DNA from: Sphingomonas ginsenosidimutans
GTDB taxonomy: Bacteria; Pseudomonadota; Alphaproteobacteria; Sphingomonadales; Sphingomonadaceae
DNA length: 64,000 bases
Direction: 5' to 3'
NCBI RefSeq assembly: GCF_002374835.1
Contig: NZ_NWVD01000001.1
Span: forward strand, 1-64,000
The translations under genes were made by a program, and so were the position numbers. Position 1 is the stretch's first letter. Every line of letters begins with the position of its first letter. Below the pieces are notes generated by a model. It was not told where the DNA came from and did not search any database. It was given only the letters and a program-made list of their open reading frames with translations. Shown piece after piece: positions 41,332-48,704 of the stretch.

Positions 41332-43455
41332 TCATTGCGCGACCCTTAGCTGTTGCAGCACGAACGCCTGCGCTTCGGCATTCTGGCGATAGCGTTCGAA
41401 GCGGCCCGACTTGCCGCCGTGCCCGGCCTCCATGTTGACGCGGAACACCAGCGGGTTGCTGTCGGTCTTCAGCTCGCGCAGTTTGGCGACCCATTTGGCT
41501 GGTTCGTAATACTGCACCTGGCTGTCCCACAGCCCGGTGCCCACGTACATCGCCGGATACGCCTGCCGCTTCACATTGTCGTAGGGCGAATAGCTGAGCA
41601 TGTAATCGTAATAGGGCTTTTGCGCGGGGTTGCCCCATTCGTCATATTCGAACGTGGTCAGCGGGATCGAGGCGTCGAGCATCGTCGTCACCACGTCGAC
41701 GAACGGCACCTGCGCGACGATCACCGCATAATCCTTCGGCGCGATGTTCGCGACTGCACCCATCAGCAGCCCGCCCGCGCTGCCGCCCATCGCCGCGACG
41801 CGGCCCGGCGCGGCATATTTCTGCGCCACCAGATAGCGGGTGACGTCGACGAAATCGGTGAACGTATTCTTCTTGTTGAGCAGATGACCGTCGTCATACC
41901 AGCCGCGGCCCATTTCCTGCCCGCCGCGGATATGCGCCAGCGCATAGACGACGCCGCGGTCGAGCAGGGGCAGCCGCGCCGGGTCGACCGCCGGGTCCAT
42001 CGAGATGCCGTAGCTGCCATAGGCGTATTGGAACAGCGGCGCGGTGCCGTCGCGCTTCGTTCCCTTGCGATAGACGATCGACACCGGCACCTTCGTCCCG
42101 TCGCGCGCCGGCGCCCAGACGCGCTCGGTCACGTAATTGGCAGGATCGTAGCCGGGGACGGGCGCGACCTTCAGCGTGCGGCGCTCGCCGGTCTTCGCAT
42201 TCACCTCATAGGTGGTGGTGGGCGTCACCAGCGAGGCATAGCTGTAGCGGACCCAGTCGGTCTTCGCCGGTTCGGCGTTGGTCGACAGCGACATCTGGTA
42301 GGCCGGCTCGTCCGCCTTGACCGGGGTGGAGCGCCCGTCGTCGCCCAGCAGGCGGATCATGCGGTTGCCGCCCTCGCGCTGGTCGATCGCGACGAAGGTG
42401 GCGAAGGGGGTGAAATCCTCGATGAAGACGGTGTCGCTGGCCGGCGTCAGGTCATGCCACGCGGCCACGCCCTTCGCCGCATCGGCATCGGCAACGGTCA
42501 CCAACTTGTAGTTCTTCGCATCGCGGTTGGTCTTGACGATCCAGCGCGTGCCCATGTGATCCGCCTGGTAGCGGAAATCGCGCGCGCGCGGGGCGAACAG
42601 CGTCAGCGCGGCGGGGGTGGCGAGCGGCGCGCACCGCTGTTCGTCGCTGACGGTCGATTCGACGCGCACGCACCAGAAGCGATCGTCGCTGGTGCGGTTG
42701 ATCGACATCTGGAAGGTGTCGTCCTTCTCCTCGTACAGCACGCGATCGGCGGCGGGCGCAGTGCCCAGGACGTGCGCCATTACCTTGTACCCGCGCAGCG
42801 TCGTCGGATCCTTGGCGATGTACATCAGCGTGCGATTGTCGTCGGCCCAGACCAGGTTCGGCTCGGCATTGGTGATCGTGTCGGGCAGCAGCTGCCCGGT
42901 CGCCAGATCCTTGATCCGGACGACATATTGCCGGCGGCCGACGGTATCGGCGGCATAGGCGGCCAGGCGGTTGTCGGGGCTGATCTCCATGTCGCTGAGC
43001 GCGAAGAAGCTGTGGCCCTTGGCCATGGCGGGCTGATCGAACAGCAGTTCGGCGGGGGCGTCGGCGCTGCCCTTGCGCCGTTCCATGATCGGGTAATTGG
43101 CGCCGGCGGCATAGCGGCTCTGATACCAATAGCCGTTGCGCAGGTAGGGGACCGAGCTGTCGTCCTGCTTGATGTGGCTCACCGCCTCGGCATAGAGCCG
43201 GTCCTCCAGCGGCTTGAGCGGGGCGAGGACCGCGTCGGCATAGTCATTCTCCGCCTTCAGATAGGCGAGCATTTCCGGGTTCTTCCGCGTATCGTCGCGC
43301 AGCCAGTAATAGGCATCCTCGCGCGCGCCGTTGGGGGACGCGACGCTGTACGGCTTCTTCGCGGCGCGCGGCGGCTGGGGCGTGCCGGCCCCGGCCTGCG
43401 CCAGCGCGACACCGGAAACCGACAGCAGCACGCCGGCGAGCAACAGCTTCTTCAT
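41332..43455 (-). CDS. S9A-family peptidase (oligopeptidase B-like), exported
   Basis: Serine peptidase of 707 residues. It has a signal peptide (about 1-20, LLSVSGVALAQ), an N-terminal seven-bladed propeller (about 75-420) and a C-terminal alpha/beta hydrolase domain. The nucleophile Ser is in GGSAGGLLMGA, the Asp is expected in the segment after VGTGLWDSQVQYYEP, and the His is in MEAGHGGKSGRFE. The match to oligopeptidase B is in YAYGSYGISMDP, LAHIRGGQEMGRGWY and FVDVVTTMLDASIPL. These enzymes cut short peptides after basic residues. OpdB is usually cytoplasmic; the signal peptide here suggests a periplasmic version. It lies 92 bases after pheA. Confidence 0.92.
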   Translation of the reverse strand: MKKLLLAGVLLSVSGVALAQAGAGTPQPPRAAKKPYSVASPNGAREDAYYWLRDDTRKNPEMLAYLKAENDYADAVLAPLKPLEDRLYAEAVSHIKQDDSSVPYLRNGYWYQSRYAAGANYPIMERRKGSADAPAELLFDQPAMAKGHSFFALSDMEISPDNRLAAYAADTVGRRQYVVRIKDLATGQLLPDTITNAEPNLVWADDNRTLMYIAKDPTTLRGYKVMAHVLGTAPAADRVLYEEKDDTFQMSINRTSDDRFWCVRVESTVSDEQRCAPLATPAALTLFAPRARDFRYQADHMGTRWIVKTNRDAKNYKLVTVADADAAKGVAAWHDLTPASDTVFIEDFTPFATFVAIDQREGGNRMIRLLGDDGRSTPVKADEPAYQMSLSTNAEPAKTDWVRYSYASLVTPTTTYEVNAKTGERRTLKVAPVPGYDPANYVTERVWAPARDGTKVPVSIVYRKGTKRDGTAPLFQYAYGSYGISMDPAVDPARLPLLDRGVVYALAHIRGGQEMGRGWYDDGHLLNKKNTFTDFVDVTRYLVAQKYAAPGRVAAMGGSAGGLLMGAVANIAPKDYAVIVAQVPFVDVVTTMLDASIPLTTFEYDEWGNPAQKPYYDYMLSYSPYDNVKRQAYPAMYVGTGLWDSQVQYYEPAKWVAKLRELKTDSNPLVFRVNMEAGHGGKSGRFERYRQNAEAQAFVLQQLRVAQ

Positions 43456-43547
43456 GGGATGGACCGTCCGATCGAGGGGGGAGACAATGTATCCCACGAT
43501 ACGGGGTGCGCGGGGCGGCGCAAGCCCCGCCGGCGCGGCCGGGCGCC

Positions 43548-44438
43548 TCAGCCGCGCGGGCGTGCCTGCGCATAGGTGCCCAGCACGCGCACCCATTTGG
43601 AATGGAAGCCCAGTTCCTCCATCGCGCGATCGAACGCCGGGTCGCCGGGGCGCCCCTCCACATCGGCGAAGAATTCGGTCGCGGCGAAGCTGCCGCCGCG
43701 CTGGTAGCTTTCCAGCTTGGTCATGTTGACGCCGTTGGTCGCGAAACCGCCCATCGCCTTGTAGAGCGCGGCGGGGACGTTTTTCACCTCGAAGATGAAG
43801 GTCGTCATCCACGGCCCCGTGCCGGCCAGCGGCCGCGCGCCGCGCGCCAGCACGACGAAACGGGTCATATTGTGGTCGGCATCCGCGATGTCGGTCGCCA
43901 GCAGGTCCAGCCCGTAGAGCGCGGCGGCGCCCGGCGGGGCCAGCGCCGCGATCGCCGGATCGCGCCGTTCCGCCACCACCGCCGCCGCGCCCGCGGTGTC
44001 GGGATAGCTCAGCGGCTCGATGCCGTGCGCCTTCAGCCAGTGGCGGCACTGGCCCAGCGCCTGCGGATGGCTCATCGCCTGCTTCACGCCGTCGCGCGGG
44101 CCGCACCCGATCAGCGCGTGGCGGATCGGCAGGAAATGTTCGCCGGTGATGACCAGCCCGGATTCGGGCAGCAGGAAATGGATGTCGGCGACGCGGCCGT
44201 GGAGCGAATTTTCGATCGGGATGATCGCACAGTCGGCCTGCCCCGCCTTCACCGCATCCAGCGCGTCCTCGAAGCTGAAGCACGGCAGCGCCAGCGCGCC
44301 GGGAAACGCCTCCGCCACCGCGACATGGCTGTTGGCGCCGGGCGCGCCCTGGAACGCGACGGCGCGTTCGGGGTGGGCGGCGGCGACGGCGGCCATGTCG
44401 GCGACCAGCGATCGGGCGGGGGCGGCGTAGCTATCCAT
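43548..44438 (-). CDS. Prephenate dehydratase
   Basis: PheA-type enzyme of 296 residues, making phenylpyruvate for phenylalanine. The catalytic domain (about 25-205) shows AFQGAPGANSHVAVAE, IIPIENSLHGRVADIHFLL and the conserved DNMTRF-like HNMTRFVVLA. The C-terminal ACT domain (about 210-285) carries the phenylalanine-binding ESYQRGGSF-type segment, so feedback inhibition is expected. I chose the ATG at 44438; a GTG at 44465 is also possible and adds nine residues. Neither has a clear ribosome site. Divergent from the cytochrome c gene. Confidence 0.94.
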   Translation of the reverse strand: MDSYAAPARSLVADMAAVAAAHPERAVAFQGAPGANSHVAVAEAFPGALALPCFSFEDALDAVKAGQADCAIIPIENSLHGRVADIHFLLPESGLVITGEHFLPIRHALIGCGPRDGVKQAMSHPQALGQCRHWLKAHGIEPLSYPDTAGAAAVVAERRDPAIAALAPPGAAALYGLDLLATDIADADHNMTRFVVLARGARPLAGTGPWMTTFIFEVKNVPAALYKAMGGFATNGVNMTKLESYQRGGSFAATEFFADVEGRPGDPAFDRAMEELGFHSKWVRVLGTYAQARPRG

Positions 44439-44543
44439 GATGGCGTTCGCGACTAGGGAGTGCACCGGCCGCGCTCAAGTGCTTGCGGTCCCCCCATCGC
44501 TTTTCTATGGGATGCCCTAATCAAGAGGGGCGGATAGCGCGAC

Positions 44544-45248
44544 ATGGACGATCGGAACAACACGATTGCAGGCTGGGTACTGGGTGGTGCCGCCGTCGCG
44601 CTGGGGCTTTCGATCGCAGGCGGGATGATCTTCCACGGCGAACGGCCCGAGAAGATGGGCTATGCGATCGAGGGCGTCGAGGAAGCCGGCGCGGGCGGCG
44701 GCGAGGCGGCGGAGCCGATCGCGGTGCGCCTGGCGAAGGCCGATCCGGCCAAGGGCGCCGACGTGTTCAAGAAGTGCGCGGCGTGCCACACGATCAACCA
44801 GGGCGGCGCCAACGGCATTGGCCCGAACCTGTACGCCACGCTGGGCGAGCCGGTGGGCCAGGGCAAGGGCGGCTTCGCCTTCTCCGACGCGCTCAAGAGC
44901 GTCGGCGGCAACTGGGATTTCGACAAGATGGATGCGTGGCTGACCAGCCCGCGCAAGTTCGCCAACGGCACCAAGATGACCTTCGCGGGCCTGGGCAATG
45001 CGCAGGACCGCGCCGACCTGATCGCGTACCTGAACCAGCAGGGATCGAACCTGCCGCTGCCCGCGGCTCCGGCCGCCGGCGCCGCTCCGGAGGCGAAGGA
45101 CGGCGCGGTCGCCAACGTGACCGAGGGCGCGAAGGGCGACACCGCCGACATCGCGAACCAGGGCACGCCGGCGTCGGGCGCTCCCTCGGTCGATCCGGCC
45201 GCGCAGAAGGACAAGGCGCTGGCGGTGGAGCCGCCCGCCAAGAAGTAA
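44544..45248 (+). CDS. Membrane-anchored c-type cytochrome (CycM-like)
   Basis: Protein of 234 residues. An uncleaved N-terminal helix (about 9-30) anchors a periplasmic class I cytochrome c domain (about 60-170) with heme site CAACH (78-82) and axial Met145 in NGTKMTFAG. After that comes an Ala/Pro/Asp-rich tail of about 65 residues that looks disordered. This matches CycM-type cytochromes that carry electrons from the bc1 complex to the terminal oxidase. AAGAGGGG lies 15 or so bases before the ATG. No heme-assembly or oxidase genes are near. Confidence 0.92.
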   Translation: MDDRNNTIAGWVLGGAAVALGLSIAGGMIFHGERPEKMGYAIEGVEEAGAGGGEAAEPIAVRLAKADPAKGADVFKKCAACHTINQGGANGIGPNLYATLGEPVGQGKGGFAFSDALKSVGGNWDFDKMDAWLTSPRKFANGTKMTFAGLGNAQDRADLIAYLNQQGSNLPLPAAPAAGAAPEAKDGAVANVTEGAKGDTADIANQGTPASGAPSVDPAAQKDKALAVEPPAKK

Positions 45249-45317
45249 GCGGATAAGCGGTTCGCGGCCCTCGCGCCGCGCCCGCCCGCAGGTGATGCGA
45301 TATCGACCGGCGTAAAC

Positions 45318-45338
45318 GATCAGCTACGCATGCTGATC
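45318..45338. terminator. Hairpin between two convergent genes
   Basis: GATCAGC (45318-45324) and GCTGATC (45332-45338) form a perfect stem around a seven-base loop in the 100-bp space between the cytochrome gene and the PhzF-like gene, which end towards each other. There is no T-run, so termination is suggested only by location. Confidence 0.35.
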
Positions 45339-45348
45339 CGCCGGACCG

Positions 45349-46149
45349 TCAGGGCAGCAGGAACGTGCCCTCGATCGTCGTCACGCACGATCCGGTCAGG
45401 ATCACCCGGTCGCCGTCCAGCCGGCATGACAGATGCCCGCCGCGGGCGCTGGCCTGAAACGCGGTGAACGTGTCGCGGCCCAGCCGCGCGGTCCAATAGG
45501 GCGCGAGGACGGCGTGTGCTGATCCGGTCACCGGGTCTTCGGGAATGTCGAAATAATCGGTGAAGACGCGGCTGACGACTTCGGCCGTATCGCCCGCGGC
45601 GGTGACGATATGGACATAGGGGCCGAGCGCCTTCAGCGCGCGGCCGTCCGGGGCCGCGGCGCGCACCGCGGCTTCGTCGTCGACGACGATCACCGCATAG
45701 CCCTTGTCATGCCACAGCGTTTCGCGCGCCGTGACGCCCAGCGCGGCGACGATCTCCGGCAGCGGCCGCGGCACGGGCGCCCAGGCCGGCAACGCCATGT
45801 CATAGCGGGCGCCGGTTCCGGCACGGGCGACCGCCAGCACGCCCGCCTGCCGCGTGCGGAAGGTGACACGATCGCGCGTGCTGTCCGACGCCAGTACGAC
45901 ATGGCCGCTGGCCAGCGTCGCATGGCCGCATAGCGCGACCTCCGCCGCGGGGGTGAACCAGCGCAGTTCGTAGTCCGCCGCACCGCTGTCGTCCGCGACC
46001 AGGAAGGCGGTTTCGGACAGATTGTTCTCCTGCGCGATCGCCTGCAGCACGGCATCGTCCAGCCAGCGCGGCAACGGCATCACCGCCGCCGGATTGCCGG
46101 CGAAGGCGGCGTCGGCAAAGGCATCGACCTGGGTAAAGGGCAGGCGCAT
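45349..46149 (-). CDS. PhzF-family epimerase/isomerase-like protein
   Basis: Protein of 266 residues with the duplicated DapF-like fold. Catalytic Glu is in NNLSETAFLV, the binding loop is CGHATLASGHV, and the second-half loop is DPVTGSAHAVLAPYW. It starts MRLPFTQVDAFADAAFAGNPAAV, as is usual. In phenazine producers PhzF isomerises dihydro-hydroxyanthranilate, but most family members stand alone with unknown substrates; no phenazine genes are here. It starts 13 bases after the CDF transporter stop and is likely co-transcribed. Confidence 0.92.
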   Translation of the reverse strand: MRLPFTQVDAFADAAFAGNPAAVMPLPRWLDDAVLQAIAQENNLSETAFLVADDSGAADYELRWFTPAAEVALCGHATLASGHVVLASDSTRDRVTFRTRQAGVLAVARAGTGARYDMALPAWAPVPRPLPEIVAALGVTARETLWHDKGYAVIVVDDEAAVRAAAPDGRALKALGPYVHIVTAAGDTAEVVSRVFTDYFDIPEDPVTGSAHAVLAPYWTARLGRDTFTAFQASARGGHLSCRLDGDRVILTGSCVTTIEGTFLLP

Positions 46150-46162
46150 CGTGGCGATCCTC

Positions 46163-47110
46163 TCAGACGCGCTTGGAGAACCAGTGCGGCGTCACGTCCG
46201 CCTCGACCAGCGGGTTGTCGGTATCGACATGCCCTTCGGGATCGAGATGGATCAGCGTTTCGACGCGCGGGAAGGCGTCGCGCAACGCATATTCGACCCG
46301 CTCGACGATGCGATGCGCGTCGCGCACGGTCAGTTCCGGGTCCACTTCCATGTGGAATTGCGCGAAATCGTGGCTGCCGGCGCGGCGGGTGCGGAAATCG
46401 TGGATGCCGCGGATGCCCGGCTGGCGCGCGGCGACCTCCATGAAGGCGGCGCGCTGCTCCTCGGACCATTCCTTGTCCATCAGCATGTCGATCGCCTGGC
46501 TGGACGCCTGGAACGCGCCCCACGCCAGCCACAGCGCGATCGCGATACCGAACACCGGATCGGCGCCCGCGATCCCGACATATTGGTCGAGCACCAGCGC
46601 GGCGATGACCGCCACGTTCAGCAGCACGTCCGACTGGTAATGGACGTTGTCGGCCAGGATCGCGACCGACCCGGTGCGCCGGATCACGCTGCGCTGATAG
46701 GCGAGCAGCGCGAAGGTCGCGAGGATCGCGACGATCGACACGCCGATGCCCAGCCCGGCATCCTCGTTCACCGCCGGGGTGCTGAACCGCTCGATCGCGC
46801 GCCACGCGATCCCGATCGCGGATGCCGTGATGAGCACGACCTGGAACAGCGCCGCCAGCGCCTCCGCCTTGCCATGGCCGAAACGGTGGTCGTGGTCGGC
46901 CGGCTCGGCCGCGAGCTTCACGCCGTACAGCGTGACCAGGCTGGCGAGCAGGTCCAGCCCGGTATCGGCCAGGCTGCCCAGCATCGCGACCGATCCGGTA
47001 TGCCACGCGGCATATCCCTTGAGCACCAGCAGCGAACAGGCCATCGCCACGCTGGCCAGCGCGGCGCGCATCGCCAGCGGGATGATGCGGCGGCGTTCGT
47101 CGCGCGTCAT
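46163..47110 (-). CDS. Cation diffusion facilitator (FieF/CzcD-type metal exporter)
   Basis: Inner-membrane metal/proton antiporter of 315 residues with six membrane helices and a cytoplasmic C-terminal domain. Metal site A is visible as DTGLD (helix 2) and HYQSD (helix 5, H-x3-D); this pattern fits Zn or Fe/Zn exporters of the FieF type. The C-terminal domain includes HMEVDPELTVRDAHRI and LIHLDPEGH with conserved His residues. The start at 47110 overlaps the pdxH stop (ATGA). The in-frame start at 47134 would extend into pdxH and is less likely. Confidence 0.92.
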   Translation of the reverse strand: MTRDERRRIIPLAMRAALASVAMACSLLVLKGYAAWHTGSVAMLGSLADTGLDLLASLVTLYGVKLAAEPADHDHRFGHGKAEALAALFQVVLITASAIGIAWRAIERFSTPAVNEDAGLGIGVSIVAILATFALLAYQRSVIRRTGSVAILADNVHYQSDVLLNVAVIAALVLDQYVGIAGADPVFGIAIALWLAWGAFQASSQAIDMLMDKEWSEEQRAAFMEVAARQPGIRGIHDFRTRRAGSHDFAQFHMEVDPELTVRDAHRIVERVEYALRDAFPRVETLIHLDPEGHVDTDNPLVEADVTPHWFSKRV

Positions 47111-47688
47111 GGGTACAGCAGCCCCTCGCGCCATGCGCCATCGACCGCGGGGGTGAACAGCCGGCGTTCGTGCAGGCGGTGCGCGCGGTCCTGCCAGAAC
47201 TCGATCCGTTGCGGCGTCACGCGATAGCCGCCCCAGAACGGCGGGCGGGTCACGTCCTGTCCGTCGAACCGCGCCCGGGCCGCATCGAACCGCGCCTCGA
47301 ACGTGGCGCGCGCGTCGAGCGGGCGCGACTGGTCCGATGCCCAGGCGCCCAGCTGCGAATCGCGCGAGCGGCTGGCGAAATAGGCGTCACTCTCCGCATC
47401 GCTGACGGGGGCCACCGGCCCTTCGATACGGATCTGGCGGCGCAGCGATTTCCAGTGGAACAGCAGCGCGACATGCGGATTGGCGGCCAGTTCCCCCGCC
47501 TTGCGGCTGCCGCGGTTGGTGTAGAAGACGAAGCCGTCGCGACCATGCCCCTTCAACAGGACCATCCGCACGGACGGGCGCCCATCCGCATCGGCGGTGG
47601 CCAGCGCCATGGCATTCGAATCGTTCGGCTCGCTGGTGCGCGCCTCGGCATACCAGGCGTCGAACAGCGAAAAGGGATCGTCGCTCAT
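47107..47688 (-). CDS. Pyridoxine/pyridoxamine 5'-phosphate oxidase
   Basis: PdxH, 193 residues, FMN enzyme that makes pyridoxal 5'-phosphate. Motifs: AMALATADADGRPSVRMVLLKG (FMN binding), FVFYTNRGSRKAGEL, NPHVALLFHWKSLRRQIRIEG, the QSRPL-like SDQSRPLDAR and the closing RLFTPAVDGAWREGLLYP. I start at the ATG at 47688; the upstream in-frame extension to 47793 runs through the ku promoter region. Overlaps the CDF exporter gene by four bases and is divergent from ku. Confidence 0.95.
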   Translation of the reverse strand: MSDDPFSLFDAWYAEARTSEPNDSNAMALATADADGRPSVRMVLLKGHGRDGFVFYTNRGSRKAGELAANPHVALLFHWKSLRRQIRIEGPVAPVSDAESDAYFASRSRDSQLGAWASDQSRPLDARATFEARFDAARARFDGQDVTRPPFWGGYRVTPQRIEFWQDRAHRLHERRLFTPAVDGAWREGLLYP

Positions 47689-47753
47689 CGCCCGGCTTCT
47701 ACCGCGCAATCGCGCGCACGTCATCCTCGCCCCATGCATGTGCGGGGCAGCAT

Positions 47754-47778
47754 GGAACCTGCGGCGCGCCAACTCATT
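47754..47778 (+). promoter_or_regulatory. Candidate EcfG-type general stress promoter before ku
   Basis: GGAAC at 47754-47758, 16 bases, then CATT at 47775-47778, about 30 bases before the ku ATG. The known alphaproteobacterial EcfG pattern is GGAAC, 16 or 17 bases, then CGTT, so there is one mismatch. End-joining genes are under the general stress sigma factor in some rhizobia, which makes the site plausible. Confidence 0.4.
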
Positions 47779-47807
47779 GAATCGCCCTCGCAACGAAAGG
47801 GCTTCCG

Positions 47808-48698
47808 ATGGCCGCGCGTGCCTATTGGCAGGGACAGATCCGGCTGGCGCTGGTGTCGATCCCGGTCGAAATCTACTCGGCGACGCGCTCCGGCGCGCAG
47901 ATCAGCTTCCATCAAATCCACGAACCGTCGGGCAAGCGGATCAAGCTGGAAAAGACCGTCCCCGGCGTCGGCGCGGTCGACACCGACGAAATCATGAAGG
48001 GGTTCGAGATCGAGAAGGGCGAATATGTCCTGCTCGACCAGGACGAGATCGACGCGGTGAAGCTGGAATCGAAGAAGACGCTGGAACTGACCCAGTTCGT
48101 CGACGCGCACGAGATCGACGTCCTCTATTACGAAAAGCCCTATTTCGTCGTCCCCGCCGACGATCTGGCGGAGGAGGCGTTCATCGTGCTGCGCGAGGCG
48201 TTGCGACGCACGAAGAAGGTCGGGCTGGGCCAGCTGGCGATGCGCGGGCGCGAATATGTCGTCAGCCTGAAGCCATGCGGGCGCGGCATGGTGCTGGAAA
48301 CGCTGCGCTACGCCGACGAGGTGAACAAGGCGCAGGGCTATTTCCGCGACATCCCCGATACCAAGCCCGAGCCGGAGCTGCTGGAACTGGCCGAGGCGCT
48401 GATCGAGAAGAAGGCCGCGCCGTTCGACCCGCGCGGCTTCCACGATCGCTATGTCGATGCGCTGAGGGGGCTGATCGACCGCAAGCGCAAGGCCAAGGGG
48501 CGGCGGATCATCGAGGACAAGGGTGACGCGGCGGCGCGTTCGGGATCGAATGTCGTCGATCTGATGGCGGCGCTGAAGAAGTCGATGGAGGGCAAGGGCG
48601 GCGCGGCCACGGCGGACGCCAGACCGGCGGCGGAAAAGAAGAAGCCGGCGGCACGAAAGCCGGCGGCGCGCAAGGCGCCGGCACGCAAGCGCGCCTGA
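47808..48698 (+). CDS. Ku protein of bacterial non-homologous end joining
   Basis: Homodimeric DNA-end-binding protein of 296 residues. It begins MAARAYWQGQIRLALVSIPVEIYSAT, the standard start of bacterial Ku, and continues with ISFHQIHEPSGKRIKLEKTVP, YVLLDQDEIDAVKLESKKTLEL and GRGMVLETLRYADEV. The last 50 residues are Lys/Ala/Arg-rich (KKKPAARKPAARKAPARKRA), a DNA-binding tail seen in longer bacterial Ku. The stop is six bases before ligD, so the pair is one operon. AACGAAAGGG lies before the ATG. Confidence 0.96.
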   Translation: MAARAYWQGQIRLALVSIPVEIYSATRSGAQISFHQIHEPSGKRIKLEKTVPGVGAVDTDEIMKGFEIEKGEYVLLDQDEIDAVKLESKKTLELTQFVDAHEIDVLYYEKPYFVVPADDLAEEAFIVLREALRRTKKVGLGQLAMRGREYVVSLKPCGRGMVLETLRYADEVNKAQGYFRDIPDTKPEPELLELAEALIEKKAAPFDPRGFHDRYVDALRGLIDRKRKAKGRRIIEDKGDAAARSGSNVVDLMAALKKSMEGKGGAATADARPAAEKKKPAARKPAARKAPARKRA

Positions 48699-48704
48699 CC
48701 GGCG

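Noticed and set aside
45349..46149. Phenazine biosynthesis from the PhzF-like gene
   Set aside because: No other phz genes are present; lone PhzF homologues are widespread with unknown function.
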